A stretch of DNA of 34,477 bases. It comes from Bacteroidales bacterium UBA4621 (GTDB lineage Bacteria; Bacteroidota; Bacteroidia; Bacteroidales; Paludibacteraceae). The stretch covers positions 15,501 through 49,977 of the forward strand of contig DGIN01000081.1 of the NCBI GenBank assembly GCA_002387325.1, written 5' to 3'. The position numbers and the translations under genes are program-made. Positions 1-8,800 of the stretch are shown one piece after another (the stretch's first letter is position 1; each line of letters opens with the position of its first letter). The notes beneath the pieces are model-generated. The model saw only the letters and a program-made list of their open reading frames with translations. It did no database searches and was not told the DNA's origin.

Positions 1-8
1 TCTACGTC

Positions 9-41
9 TTTTCTACGTAATCGTATTACGGGGTATATTTG
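9..41 (+). promoter_or_regulatory. possible groESL promoter with internal palindrome
   Basis: TATATTTG at 34-41 fits the Bacteroidota -7 consensus TAnnTTTG. A TTTT at 9-12 sits about 21 bases upstream where TTTG would be expected, so the -33 match is imperfect. The spacer holds a palindrome, CGTAAT-CGT-ATTACG (16-30), which could be an operator. No CIRCE element (TTAGCACTC-N9-GAGTGCTAA) is seen before groES. If real, the promoter would give a leader of about 370 nt. The rest of 42-415 holds AT-rich short repeats and no gene I can support. Confidence 0.3.
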
Positions 42-113
42 AATGCATAATTGCATATTTTTTGCATAAAGGAATAAGGTTCTTATTATGATTGTTATGG
101 AGGTGATTCGACG

Positions 114-177
114 GGTTATTGGGGGTATCGGTTATTTTGGGGATTGGTTATTTGAGGTTATTGGTTATTGGGGGTAT
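114..177 (+). repeat. 15-bp G-rich direct repeat in groES leader
   Basis: GGTTATTGGGGGTAT occurs at 114-128 and again at 163-177. The stretch between and after them carries related GGTTATT and GGGG words (for example 130-142 and 180-183). No function is evident. It may be a slippage-derived low-complexity leader. Confidence 0.6.
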
Positions 178-415
178 TTGGGGTATTCTGCCAAACTGTC
201 AGTCGTCGATCTGTCATATAAATAAAATTCAGTTTTGGCACGGAGTTTGAGATATTAGGGACGGGGGTGTAGGAAGGCAGGGTATGGAAAGCCGACCGAA
301 GCCCGCGCTTTTTGATGATGTGCAGTCGGGAGGTTACACATTTGCACATTTGCTTTTGTGTAATTTACGGATTTACACGCTTACAAATTTACAAATTATT
401 AAACACACAAATAGT

Positions 416-691
416 ATGAGTAAGATTCAACCATTAGCAGACCGCGTGTTGGTACGACCCGTGGCAGCAGAAGAGAAGACCGTTGGCGGTATTATCATCC
501 CCGACAGTGCGAAAGAGAAACCGCTTCGCGGAGAGGTTTTGGCGACAGGCAAAGGAACGAAAGACGAGGAGATGGTATTGAAAGCCGGCGACCAAGTGCT
601 CTATGGCAAATATGCAGGTACGGAACTCGAATATGAGGGTGAGAAATACCTGATTATGCGCCAAAGCGATGTACTGGCGGTACTCAAATAA
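416..691 (+). CDS. groES: co-chaperonin GroES (Hsp10)
   Basis: GroES forms the heptameric lid that closes the GroEL folding chamber in the cytoplasm. The 91-residue product matches the usual family length. It begins MSKIQPLADRVLVRP and has the mobile loop at about residues 18-33, with the hydrophobic GGIII motif (24-28) that contacts the GroEL apical domain. The reading frame is open upstream to 284, but those 44 extra residues have no counterpart in the family and are rich in leader-derived repeats, so I chose ATG 416. groEL follows 76 bases downstream in the usual bicistronic arrangement. There is no Shine-Dalgarno sequence before the start, as is normal for Bacteroidota. Confidence 0.98.
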   Translation: MSKIQPLADRVLVRPVAAEEKTVGGIIIPDSAKEKPLRGEVLATGKGTKDEEMVLKAGDQVLYGKYAGTELEYEGEKYLIMRQSDVLAVLK

Positions 692-727
692 TTATGAATT
701 ATGAATTCATTTTTCTAATTCATAATT
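690..727 (+). repeat. AT-rich hairpin between groES and groEL
   Basis: The sequence repeats ATTATGAATT twice (691-700 and 698-707), and the second copy pairs with AATTCATAAT at 717-726. This gives a 10-bp stem with a 9-base loop right after the groES stop codon. It is followed by a doubled TTTACAAAT word that also occurs before groES (near 382-400). It may act in mRNA processing or unequal groES/groEL expression, which is inference. It lacks a terminator U-tract. Confidence 0.55.
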
Positions 728-767
728 CCATTTACAGATTTACAAATTTACAAATTGAATTACGATT

Positions 768-2399
768 ATGGCAAAGGAAATCACATACAATACAGAGGCT
801 CGTGAGGCTCTGAAGAAAGGCGTTGACCAGTTGGCTAATGCAGTGAAAGTAACACTTGGTCCGAAGGGGCGCAATGTTATCATCGACAAGAAATACGGTG
901 CTCCGCACATCACGAAAGACGGTGTAACGGTAGCCAAAGAGATAGAGTTGGCAGACGCAGCGGAGAATTTAGGTGCGCAATTGGTAAAAGAGGTGGCATC
1001 GAAGACCGGCGACCAAGCAGGCGACGGAACAACGACGGCAACCGTACTGGCACAAGCCATTGTGGGTGTAGGTCTGAAGAACGTAACCGCCGGTGCAAAC
1101 CCGATGGATCTGAAACGCGGTATTGACAAGGCAGTCAGCACGGTAGTGGCAGAAATCAAGAAACAAAGCGAGGTAGTAGGTAACGATTTCGACAAGATTG
1201 AGCAGGTGGCAACCATATCGGCTAACAATGATGCCGAGATAGGCAAGTTGATTGCCGAGGCTATGCGCAAGGTGAGCAAAGACGGTGTGATTACCATCGG
1301 CGAGGCCAAGGGTATGGATACCACTATCGATGTGGTACAAGGTATGCAGTTCGACCGCGGTTATATCAGTCCGTATTTTGTAACCAACACCGAGACGATG
1401 GAGGTGGAGATGGACAAGCCGTATATTCTGATTTACGACAAGAAGATTTCCAACCTGAAGGAGTTGCTTCCGGTATTGGAGCCCGCCGTACAGAGCGGTC
1501 GTCCGTTGCTGATTATAGCAGAGGACGTAGACAGCGAGGCATTGACGACGTTGGTTGTCAACCGTTTGCGTGCGCAGTTGAAGATTTGTGCAGTGAAGGC
1601 TCCGGGCTTCGGCGATCGCAGAAAAGAGATGCTGGAAGACATTGCTATCCTGACGGGCGGTACTGTTATCAGCGAGGAAAAGGGTATCAAATTGGAGAGT
1701 GCAACCATTGATATGCTTGGTACAGCCGAAAGCATCACCGTCAACAAGGAGAACACCACTATTGTGAACGGCGCAGGCGACAAAGAGGCTATTGCTAACC
1801 GTGTTGCCCAGATCAAGGCACAGATAGAGGCTACCAAATCGACCTACGACAAAGAGAAACTGCAAGAGCGTCTTGCCAAATTGGCAGGCGGTGTGGCACA
1901 GTTGAATGTAGGTGCAGCCAGCGAGGTGGAGATGAAAGAGAAGAAAGACCGTGTGGACGATGCGTTGAGTGCAACGCGTGCGGCTATCGAAGAGGGTATC
2001 GTAGCCGGTGGCGGTGTGGCATATATCCGCGCCCAGAAAGCTTTGGATGCCCTCAAAGGCGACAACGAGGACGAGCAGACGGGTATCGAGATTGTGCGCC
2101 GTGCTATCGAAGAGCCGTTGCGTCAGATTGTTACCAACGCCGGCAAAGAGGGTGCAGTGGTTGTTGATAAAGTGCGCAGCGGCGAGGGCGATTTCGGTTA
2201 CAATGCCCGCAAGGACACCTACGAGAACCTGAAAGCAGCCGGTGTGGTTGATCCCGCAAAGGTAACGCGTGTGGCTCTGGAGAACGCCGCTTCTATCGCC
2301 GGTATGTTCCTTACTACCGAGTGCGTGATAGTGGACAAGAAAGAGGAGAACCCCGCTCCTGCCGCAATGCCCAACCCCGGAATGGGCGGAATGATGTAA
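768..2399 (+). CDS. groEL: chaperonin GroEL (Hsp60)
   Basis: GroEL is the ATP-driven double-ring chaperonin that folds non-native cytosolic proteins together with GroES. The 543-residue length is typical. Visible hallmarks are the nucleotide-binding GDGTTTATVL motif with the catalytic aspartate at about residue 86, the phosphate-binding LGPKGRNV near 30-37, the KDGVTVAKEI segment near 50-59 and the VDDALSATRAAIEEGIVAGGG-type intermediate-domain region near 395-413. The C-terminus ends in a short GM-rich tail (GMGGMM) that projects into the cavity. The gene is second in the groESL operon and is followed after 18 bases by a strong terminator. Nothing is missing or truncated. Confidence 0.99.
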   Translation: MAKEITYNTEAREALKKGVDQLANAVKVTLGPKGRNVIIDKKYGAPHITKDGVTVAKEIELADAAENLGAQLVKEVASKTGDQAGDGTTTATVLAQAIVGVGLKNVTAGANPMDLKRGIDKAVSTVVAEIKKQSEVVGNDFDKIEQVATISANNDAEIGKLIAEAMRKVSKDGVITIGEAKGMDTTIDVVQGMQFDRGYISPYFVTNTETMEVEMDKPYILIYDKKISNLKELLPVLEPAVQSGRPLLIIAEDVDSEALTTLVVNRLRAQLKICAVKAPGFGDRRKEMLEDIAILTGGTVISEEKGIKLESATIDMLGTAESITVNKENTTIVNGAGDKEAIANRVAQIKAQIEATKSTYDKEKLQERLAKLAGGVAQLNVGAASEVEMKEKKDRVDDALSATRAAIEEGIVAGGGVAYIRAQKALDALKGDNEDEQTGIEIVRRAIEEPLRQIVTNAGKEGAVVVDKVRSGEGDFGYNARKDTYENLKAAGVVDPAKVTRVALENAASIAGMFLTTECVIVDKKEENPAPAAMPNPGMGGMM

Positions 2400-2416
2400 T
2401 CAATGTGGAATGCATA

Positions 2417-2463
2417 AAAAGAAAGAGGCTGCCTGAGGAACGTCAGGTAGTCTCTTTCTTTTA
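2417..2463 (+). terminator. groESL terminator, probably bidirectional
   Basis: AAAGAAAGAGGCTGCCTGA (2418-2436) pairs almost perfectly with 2443-2461 around a 6-base loop. The outer part of the stem is A-rich on one side and T-rich on the other, so each strand carries a U-tract at its 3' side. It therefore can end both groESL and the converging amylase operon, whose last stop codon is only 65 bases away. Confidence 0.88.
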
Positions 2464-2494
2464 GCGCATAAGGCGGCAGTGACTTATAGGATTA

Positions 2495-2546
2495 GCGAAG
2501 CATTTGCGCATACGGAGCATTTGCGCGTTAACGGAGCATTTGCCCC
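2495..2546 (-). repeat. three near-identical 15-base copies at the amylase 3' end
   Basis: Copies GCGAAGCATTTGCGC (2495-2509), ACGGAGCATTTGCGC (2512-2526) and ACGGAGCATTTGCCC (2531-2545) straddle the amylase stop codon. Read on the minus strand they encode or would encode the final QMLR of the protein. They look like tandem duplication of the last codons, with the stop falling after the first copy. Confidence 0.65.
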
Positions 2547-5425
2547 AAGGTGTTGCAGCGGATGCCGTTGATTTCGATGATGATTTGTCCGTTGAGGACG
2601 TATTTTTTCACCGCCGGTGCAGAAACCGTTGTTTGGAGTGCGGAAGGTGTCAGTGATTTCCATGTGGCGCCGTCATAGACATAATCGCAGCCTTTGGCAG
2701 CCAAGTCATTGGTTTGAGAGGAGCCATTATTGCTGAAGATGACCATTTGCGGGAGTGCGCCCGTAAACTCACAGTACCACAGTGTCTTTCCCTCAAACAT
2801 TTCGCCCACTTGGGTCATTGGCACACCCGGCCAAGCAGAGAAATAGTTTTTCTGCGGGTTGGTGTCCCACGCCCAGATATAGGGTGCGGCAAAATCACCG
2901 GCATAGTAGATACGGCAGGTTTCATCGGGGTCAACGGGTTGCTGCGGTTCGTCTCCACCGCCGGGGTTTTCACCAGGTTGGGGCGTATCATCTTTGTCGC
3001 AGATCGCCGTTACGTGTCCTGTAACGGTTGCACCGTTGTAAACAGCCTGATTATCATAGATAAGGTCAGCGGTCCGGCTGTTTCCGCGCGAACTCCAGAT
3101 AATCTGTTTTGGGGTACCATATTCAGCGGGTACAATGACTTTCCACATCCCGTTACCGAGGTTGGTAGCCGCCAATCCAGGCCACGTAGTGCCTTTTTTC
3201 CCACCCCAGACGTGGGCAGTAACGCCGGATTTGATGGACGTATTTTCGGAATTGAAGAATACACATACCTGTTGAGCATTGCCGAGACATGGTGTAACAG
3301 GTTCTTCCGGTTCTTCGGAGCCACCTCCTGCACCTTCTCCCGGCATACCGGGGTCGGTAGTGCTTTCCATCTCGGTGCCGTCCCATTGCGGTGTAACCTT
3401 TGCTCCTCGCGTGGCAGCATAGAGGTAGTAGCCGTCCTTGCCGATTTTGCCCGGTGCTTTGGTTTTGTCCGTAGAGAGGACGTAGACACGCATATTGCCT
3501 TTTCCCGAACAGGAAGCCGACAGTTTGCCGTCGGTTACCGTTTTGACATCGCCCGTTACGCAGTCGGTGTATGTACCATTAGGAATGCCCGTAAACGTAC
3601 CATTGCCTGAGATGCAGACGAGGACATAGCTGTCGGTATTGGCATCGGTGTAGCGTCGTTTGAAGGCGAAAGAGCCAGTACATCCCTGACGGCTATACTG
3701 CCCTTTGCGGAGTGCGGGAACGGCCTGCCGTATTTGGTTGAGGCGGATAAGGTGCTGTGCAAGAGGGTGCGAGAGGGTTTGTGCGACATTGCCGGTGGCG
3801 GTATATTCGCCGAAGCCGGTGGCGGAGACAGAACCTTTCATATAACCGCCGAAGTAAGCACGTCCAGTAGTAGCCAGCGGTGCATTGGGACCGACATCAA
3901 TCACCGCTCCTTTCATAAACTCGATTTCCGAGCCATAGTACACACACGGAATGCCCCTGAAAGTGAACATCAGAGCGAGGTTCTCCGCCCATTGGTCGGT
4001 GCCACCGGTGTAACGTGTTTTCTGGCAGCAGTCGGGCGCATAGTCATGCGAGTCCACATAGACCACATTCCACGAAGCATCGTTGTACATCTTGTCGTTG
4101 TTCTCCGACATCGTATTCCATGCCCCTTGCGCGTTGCAGAAATTCCAATGGGTAGTAAAATCAATGACATTGAAATTGCTTGAGCGCGAATAGTCGGGCT
4201 TATGATAGTCGTTGCCATTGAGGAAAGCGTTTTGTGAAGTCGGCGTGGTGCTGTTCACATCGTGTCCGTCGTCAGCGTTCTGCAGTTGGCAGGATTTGTG
4301 GTTGGTATGGGTATTGCAGGCATCGCCCTCCAAAGCCACTATATTGTCGAATGAGGTCGGGTCGGTATCCCATGCATAGTTTTTGCTTTCAGCCCAAGTA
4401 TAGTAGTAGGGGGACATATTGACGAGGTTGCGATAGGTAACATCGTTGGCCCGTGCGCAGACCTCGCCGAACATATAGAACGGTGTGGCAGCCTGTCCCC
4501 GTGCGGCAGCGTGGTCAGCCCCTGCTTGGGTGAAAGCCGGAATGAAGGCTTTGTTGAACGTGAGGCGCGGGATATGTCCGGAAGTATCGATACGGAAGCC
4601 GTCCACCCCCATAGCGATGAATGCCGTGTAGCACTTGATCAGGTAGTTGTACAGAGCAGGATTTTCGGTATTCAGGTCCACGCAGTCGCCTGCTATCTGC
4701 GCCCACCAGCGCGTAGAGTTGTCCCAGTTGAAATTGCCGAAATGGTGCCAATAGTTGTGGGTGTCATGGTTCTGCCCGTCAGTATTTTTCATTAGCGCAA
4801 GGCGTGCAGCATATTGTTGCGCCGCCGGCAGAGAGAGATAGTTGTCAGGCAGGTTGCCACCGTCTTTTTTGGTATAAGGCACCATACAGTCGTCAATATT
4901 CTGTTGCGGTTTAGACCAATCGCGGCTGAACTCTTTGCAGAGTTTTTCCTCTCCGAAATTGCCCGTATGGTTGAGAACGATATCGAGTATTACTTTCATA
5001 CCGCGTGCATGTGCGGCATCGATGACATCTTTGAAGAGGACATCTTCGCTCCCGTTGTGGGTCTCGTAGCGGCGATCGACTTTGGAGAAGTTGCTTGCGT
5101 GGTAGCCGTGGTAGTCGTAGCCCGAAGCGTTCTCCACGACAGGGGTTACCCATATAGCGGTGAAGCCTAACGCCTTGATATAGTCGAGACGCTCAATAAG
5201 TCCTTTGAAATCGCCACGCCATTCGGGGTCTCCCTCGTTGCCTGCTTGGGCAGCATCCCAGCAATGGACGTTGTTGGAGGGGTCTCCGTCGTAGAAGCGG
5301 GTGGTCATCACGAAATAGATACTTTCATCCCGAAAGTCGGTTCGGCTGTTGAAAGTCGAGAATGTTGCCGCCATCGCAGTACAGCACAGCAGTAACGACA
5401 GCAGCAAGACAGACAGTTTTTTCAT
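2528..5425 (-). CDS. secreted GH13 alpha-amylase with two starch-binding modules
   Basis: This predicted extracellular alpha-amylase hydrolyses internal alpha-1,4 bonds of starch or glycogen. The 965-residue product starts with a signal peptide (about 1-19, cut near AMA-A). The GH13 barrel spans roughly 30-580. It shows region I DIVLNH (H153), region II GVDGFRIDT (nucleophile D280), region III FGEV (acid/base E321) and region IV VDSHD (H460, D461), so the catalytic triad is intact. A C-terminal beta domain follows to about 655. Two CBM26-like modules come next (about 718-808 and 836-925), separated by Gly/Pro/Glu-rich linkers. The last 28 residues form the tail shared with two other proteins in this window and resemble a T9SS sorting signal. 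It is the last gene of the minus-strand operon, 10 bases after the 138-residue gene. Exact product specificity cannot be read from sequence. Confidence 0.93.
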   Translation of the reverse strand: MKKLSVLLLSLLLCCTAMAATFSTFNSRTDFRDESIYFVMTTRFYDGDPSNNVHCWDAAQAGNEGDPEWRGDFKGLIERLDYIKALGFTAIWVTPVVENASGYDYHGYHASNFSKVDRRYETHNGSEDVLFKDVIDAAHARGMKVILDIVLNHTGNFGEEKLCKEFSRDWSKPQQNIDDCMVPYTKKDGGNLPDNYLSLPAAQQYAARLALMKNTDGQNHDTHNYWHHFGNFNWDNSTRWWAQIAGDCVDLNTENPALYNYLIKCYTAFIAMGVDGFRIDTSGHIPRLTFNKAFIPAFTQAGADHAAARGQAATPFYMFGEVCARANDVTYRNLVNMSPYYYTWAESKNYAWDTDPTSFDNIVALEGDACNTHTNHKSCQLQNADDGHDVNSTTPTSQNAFLNGNDYHKPDYSRSSNFNVIDFTTHWNFCNAQGAWNTMSENNDKMYNDASWNVVYVDSHDYAPDCCQKTRYTGGTDQWAENLALMFTFRGIPCVYYGSEIEFMKGAVIDVGPNAPLATTGRAYFGGYMKGSVSATGFGEYTATGNVAQTLSHPLAQHLIRLNQIRQAVPALRKGQYSRQGCTGSFAFKRRYTDANTDSYVLVCISGNGTFTGIPNGTYTDCVTGDVKTVTDGKLSASCSGKGNMRVYVLSTDKTKAPGKIGKDGYYLYAATRGAKVTPQWDGTEMESTTDPGMPGEGAGGGSEEPEEPVTPCLGNAQQVCVFFNSENTSIKSGVTAHVWGGKKGTTWPGLAATNLGNGMWKVIVPAEYGTPKQIIWSSRGNSRTADLIYDNQAVYNGATVTGHVTAICDKDDTPQPGENPGGGDEPQQPVDPDETCRIYYAGDFAAPYIWAWDTNPQKNYFSAWPGVPMTQVGEMFEGKTLWYCEFTGALPQMVIFSNNGSSQTNDLAAKGCDYVYDGATWKSLTPSALQTTVSAPAVKKYVLNGQIIIEINGIRCNTLGQMLR

Positions 5426-5435
5426 TGATAATTGT

Positions 5436-5852
5436 TTAATAGTTATTATTTATTTGTTGATTAGTATTTTTCTTTTTTCGTTGGCGTATATAGATACAGC
5501 CTATTGCAAGGACAGCCGCCAATAGCATCGGAAGGGCGGGGTCTCCCATGGGCGAGCCTTTTCCGGGTGGTTTACCGGGGTCCACCGTTTCACCTCCCAA
5601 CCGGCGCGGACCGCTATAGGACGAAGTGTTTCCCACAGATGATGCGGAAGAGGGTGTCTCGTTGCTGAAAGGAGTATAGATGGTAGATTGATAGACGCGG
5701 TAGGCTGTTTTCTCCGGAAGTTCTTTCTTTGCCTGCGGATAATACGGTGTATAGCCTTCCAAGATGTTTATCTGCTGCGCACAGGCTATTGACAGGCTGC
5801 ATAGCAAAAGCACTGCACACAGCACCGCCCGTTTTATTGTATGTTGTGTCAT
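5436..5852 (-). CDS. small exported protein with C-terminal membrane anchor, function unknown
   Basis: I do not recognise this 138-residue protein. It has an N-terminal signal peptide (about 1-25, ending SIACA before QQ) and a middle region rich in Tyr, Ser, Pro and Gly. Its C-terminus is tripartite: PMGDP at 101-105, a hydrophobic span at about 106-122, then the basic cluster RQRKKK (123-128). That layout resembles PEP-CTERM or LPXTG-type sorting signals in general design, although neither motif itself is present; it could equally be a simple C-tail anchor. The cysteine at 24 follows S-I-A, a poor lipobox, so a lipoprotein is less likely. It sits 12 bases after the giant starch-binding gene and 10 bases before the amylase, so it is surely co-transcribed. 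A role in tethering or assembling the surface starch proteins is inference from position only. Confidence 0.75.
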   Translation of the reverse strand: MTQHTIKRAVLCAVLLLCSLSIACAQQINILEGYTPYYPQAKKELPEKTAYRVYQSTIYTPFSNETPSSASSVGNTSSYSGPRRLGGETVDPGKPPGKGSPMGDPALPMLLAAVLAIGCIYIRQRKKKNTNQQINNNY

Positions 5853-5864
5853 TCATGTTTCGAT

Positions 5865-8800
5865 TTACAAGGTTACCATTCTGCCGTTCAGGTCGTAGAT
5901 TCTGTTGCCGCGCAGGATATAGATGACTCCGTTGATGAATACCTTTTGTGCGGCAGCGGCGTTGCCAACCGGTTTCATATCCGTGGAAGGTCCTTCCGGT
6001 TGCGAAGGTTGCGCTCTGGGTGAGAACACGAGGCAGAAACGGTCGGCGGTTGTACCTTTGGCGAGTTGTACACGACAGCCTTCGGCGGACAGCGCATTGG
6101 CTTGCTGCTCAAACTTGTCCACCAGCAGCACGTCATAGTTGCCATTCTCGTGCGGCATAGTGATGGCGTATATTCCGCCTGCAGGTGCGTCCACAGAGAG
6201 CGCAACAGTGTCTGTGGCAAGAGGCATCGTATTGCCCGCATAGTGTGTATGCTCCGAAACGGTATATATCTGCGGGCGGTTGGCGGCTATCTTGGTCAGA
6301 TCCAGATTCAGGTCGAAGCCTTCCGTGCCTTGAGCAGAGAGCGAGACAAAGGTGCGGTCAATCTCGTTATCGTCAAGGTCCCGCAACTCGATACGGAAAT
6401 CAGCGGGGCGGCGGGAAAAGGTCTGAACACGTCTCGGAGCCGACAAGGCAGTATGCTGCGATTGGGTATATTGCTCCCACACGATAGTACCTGCAAACTG
6501 CACGAAATAGGAGAAGAATGCATGGAATTGGAAGTCCGTTGTAGAGTTGGGCAGATATTTCGTATTTGCCGAGTCGAGTTCGTAAACATAGGACGGCACA
6601 TCTTTTTGGAGATAATAATTGTCGTCCCACTCAATCTCAGAGACCCGGATTTTGATATTGTTGTAGTTTTTAGGGCCAATCAGTTTCCAGTTGCTATCAT
6701 ACTTGCGGCGGTCGCGATGTGCTTCGTCGTTAGGGTCGTCCGGGTATTGCAGATTAACATTGCAAGGCTGGTTGGGGTACTCCACTTTGGTATCAAATCC
6801 CGTCTTGCTCATCTCGAATCCTTCTTCCGAAGACGGAAAATAAAGATACTTGTTAGCATACCAGTTTCCCAAAACACTCCGATCCACGCTGAGCGAATAG
6901 CCTTCACCGGCACGGAGCGTTTCGTTGTAGTTCATCCATTCCCAGAATGTAGCCCGATCTTCTTCGAACCACCCCGTACGAGCGCGTTCGGCACCGTTGT
7001 ACCGCTGAATGCCCCACGAGTTCAGATAGGTTCCGGGCAGCCCATAGATGTCTTTAATATGGCAGTCGAAAGGCAGCGAGAACTTATAATGCGATTCACC
7101 GCTTGTTGCCGTCTTTGAGGTCAGTTGCATTACGAAGACCACTTTCTGCAGACCTGCTATTCTGCTATCATCGGTATTCAGCACTATCTGCGCCACATCG
7201 TTGTTTTCCTCTCGAACAAAGAGGATATTGGCATCGACGACCAATTCGTCATCCACCGTGACAGTTCCCGTTGGTTTCCATCCGGCAGTGATGCGATTGG
7301 TTTTGTAGTCGTACATCAAGATGATATTATACGTACCCGCTGCGGTTGCGGAACCAATGACAGGCAGCGAGGCATCCGAAGCCGTTTCCAAGCCGGAGGC
7401 AGCCAACAACCAACATTTCTCGTTGTTGTATTCCGCCATAAGATAGCCTCTGATGCCGGAATTACTGCCATCGGCTTTGACAACTTTCAGTTCGGCAGTA
7501 TATAGCCAGTCCGTTCCGTCTGTCAATGTAAGCGGGTTGTCCCGAGTCAGAGAGTTGCCGTTGGTGGTAGTCATTCCATCGCCATAGATAGTCAGGAACT
7601 TGTCTTCTACACCGGCGATGGTTGTACGACTGAGTTTGTTGGTTGCGCTATTGTACTCGTAGCGTGCATTGCAATCAGACGGAGCCGTGTATTCCGCCAG
7701 GATGTTGGCGATATTATGGTTGATGTTATTTCCCACAGTAGCCCCGATTTCTTTGGATGTCTTTCCCGTCCACTCCATGTGATAATGGTCATAATAGGTG
7801 GTGGAGACATTGCTAAAATCAACCATTTTACCGGCATCACCCAGATAATTCCGCGGTTTGCCATTCAGGTAATACAGAGTAAGGTCTCCGGTATAAGGTG
7901 CCACACCGGTAACAGAACCGTCAGCGTTCATTGTGGCAGTAAAGATGCCATCGGCAGTGACCAGAGAAGAAGGCTCCGCAACGTCCTGCCAATCCCCATT
8001 GACAAACGTCTGCATATACTGCGTACCGGAAGAGGTGGCAAAGAACGAAACAGGACCTGCATCGCCGCGCACGTTGGAATAGAATATACCATAGTCGGTA
8101 ACCGACTTGAGACGGCGCATCGTTTTATCGGCATAGATATACAGTTTTTTGGAATTGTTGTCAAACACAAACGTTACAATATCTCCTTTGGACGGATTGC
8201 CCATCACTTGTCCTACATATTGCTGTTTGCCGTCTGTGCTTGCCGTATTGCCCGTACCGATATAGGCTGCATTCAACGGGTTGTCTCCTACCTTTTCCCC
8301 GTAGAATATTGATTCTTTGCCGCTTTCAGCGGAATAGTACACATAGATACCTTCGCCCTTGTAGGTCATTGGATAGGTAGGCCAATCTGTCGGACCTGTA
8401 AACGGATAGTGGATATACATATCTTTCCCGCTGACGGAAACCGTTTGCGTGAGTGTAACCTCGTGATTGTCGTCGCGCACAATAACCGTAAAGATATAAC
8501 TGTCTTCAGACGGAATGTCAAACGTACAGGTATTAGTTGGGGTATTGGTTGCCAGCACCCTGACGGTCGGGGTAGTCAGGGCTTTGACTGTATAAGTATA
8601 ATAGGTCGTTCCGAGAGAGCCAACGGGTTGCACAGTGAGCGTAACTTTATCGCCGACCTTCGGTGCCTCCGGTGTGATGGTCAGTGTGGCAATCATACTG
8701 CCGATGCGGATGCCGGTCTCTGCATAGGTTATCAACACAGCCTGTTCCACTGTTGCTCCCACCTTGAATTCGGCACGCAATGTGTACGTACCGTCAGCCG

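Noticed and set aside
114..183. G-quadruplex in the groES leader.
   Set aside because: Four G-runs exist, but two of the loops are 13 or more bases long, so stable folding is unlikely.
284..415. A longer GroES with 44 extra N-terminal residues.
   Set aside because: The extension is encoded by repeat-rich leader DNA and has no counterpart in GroES proteins; ATG 416 gives the normal length.
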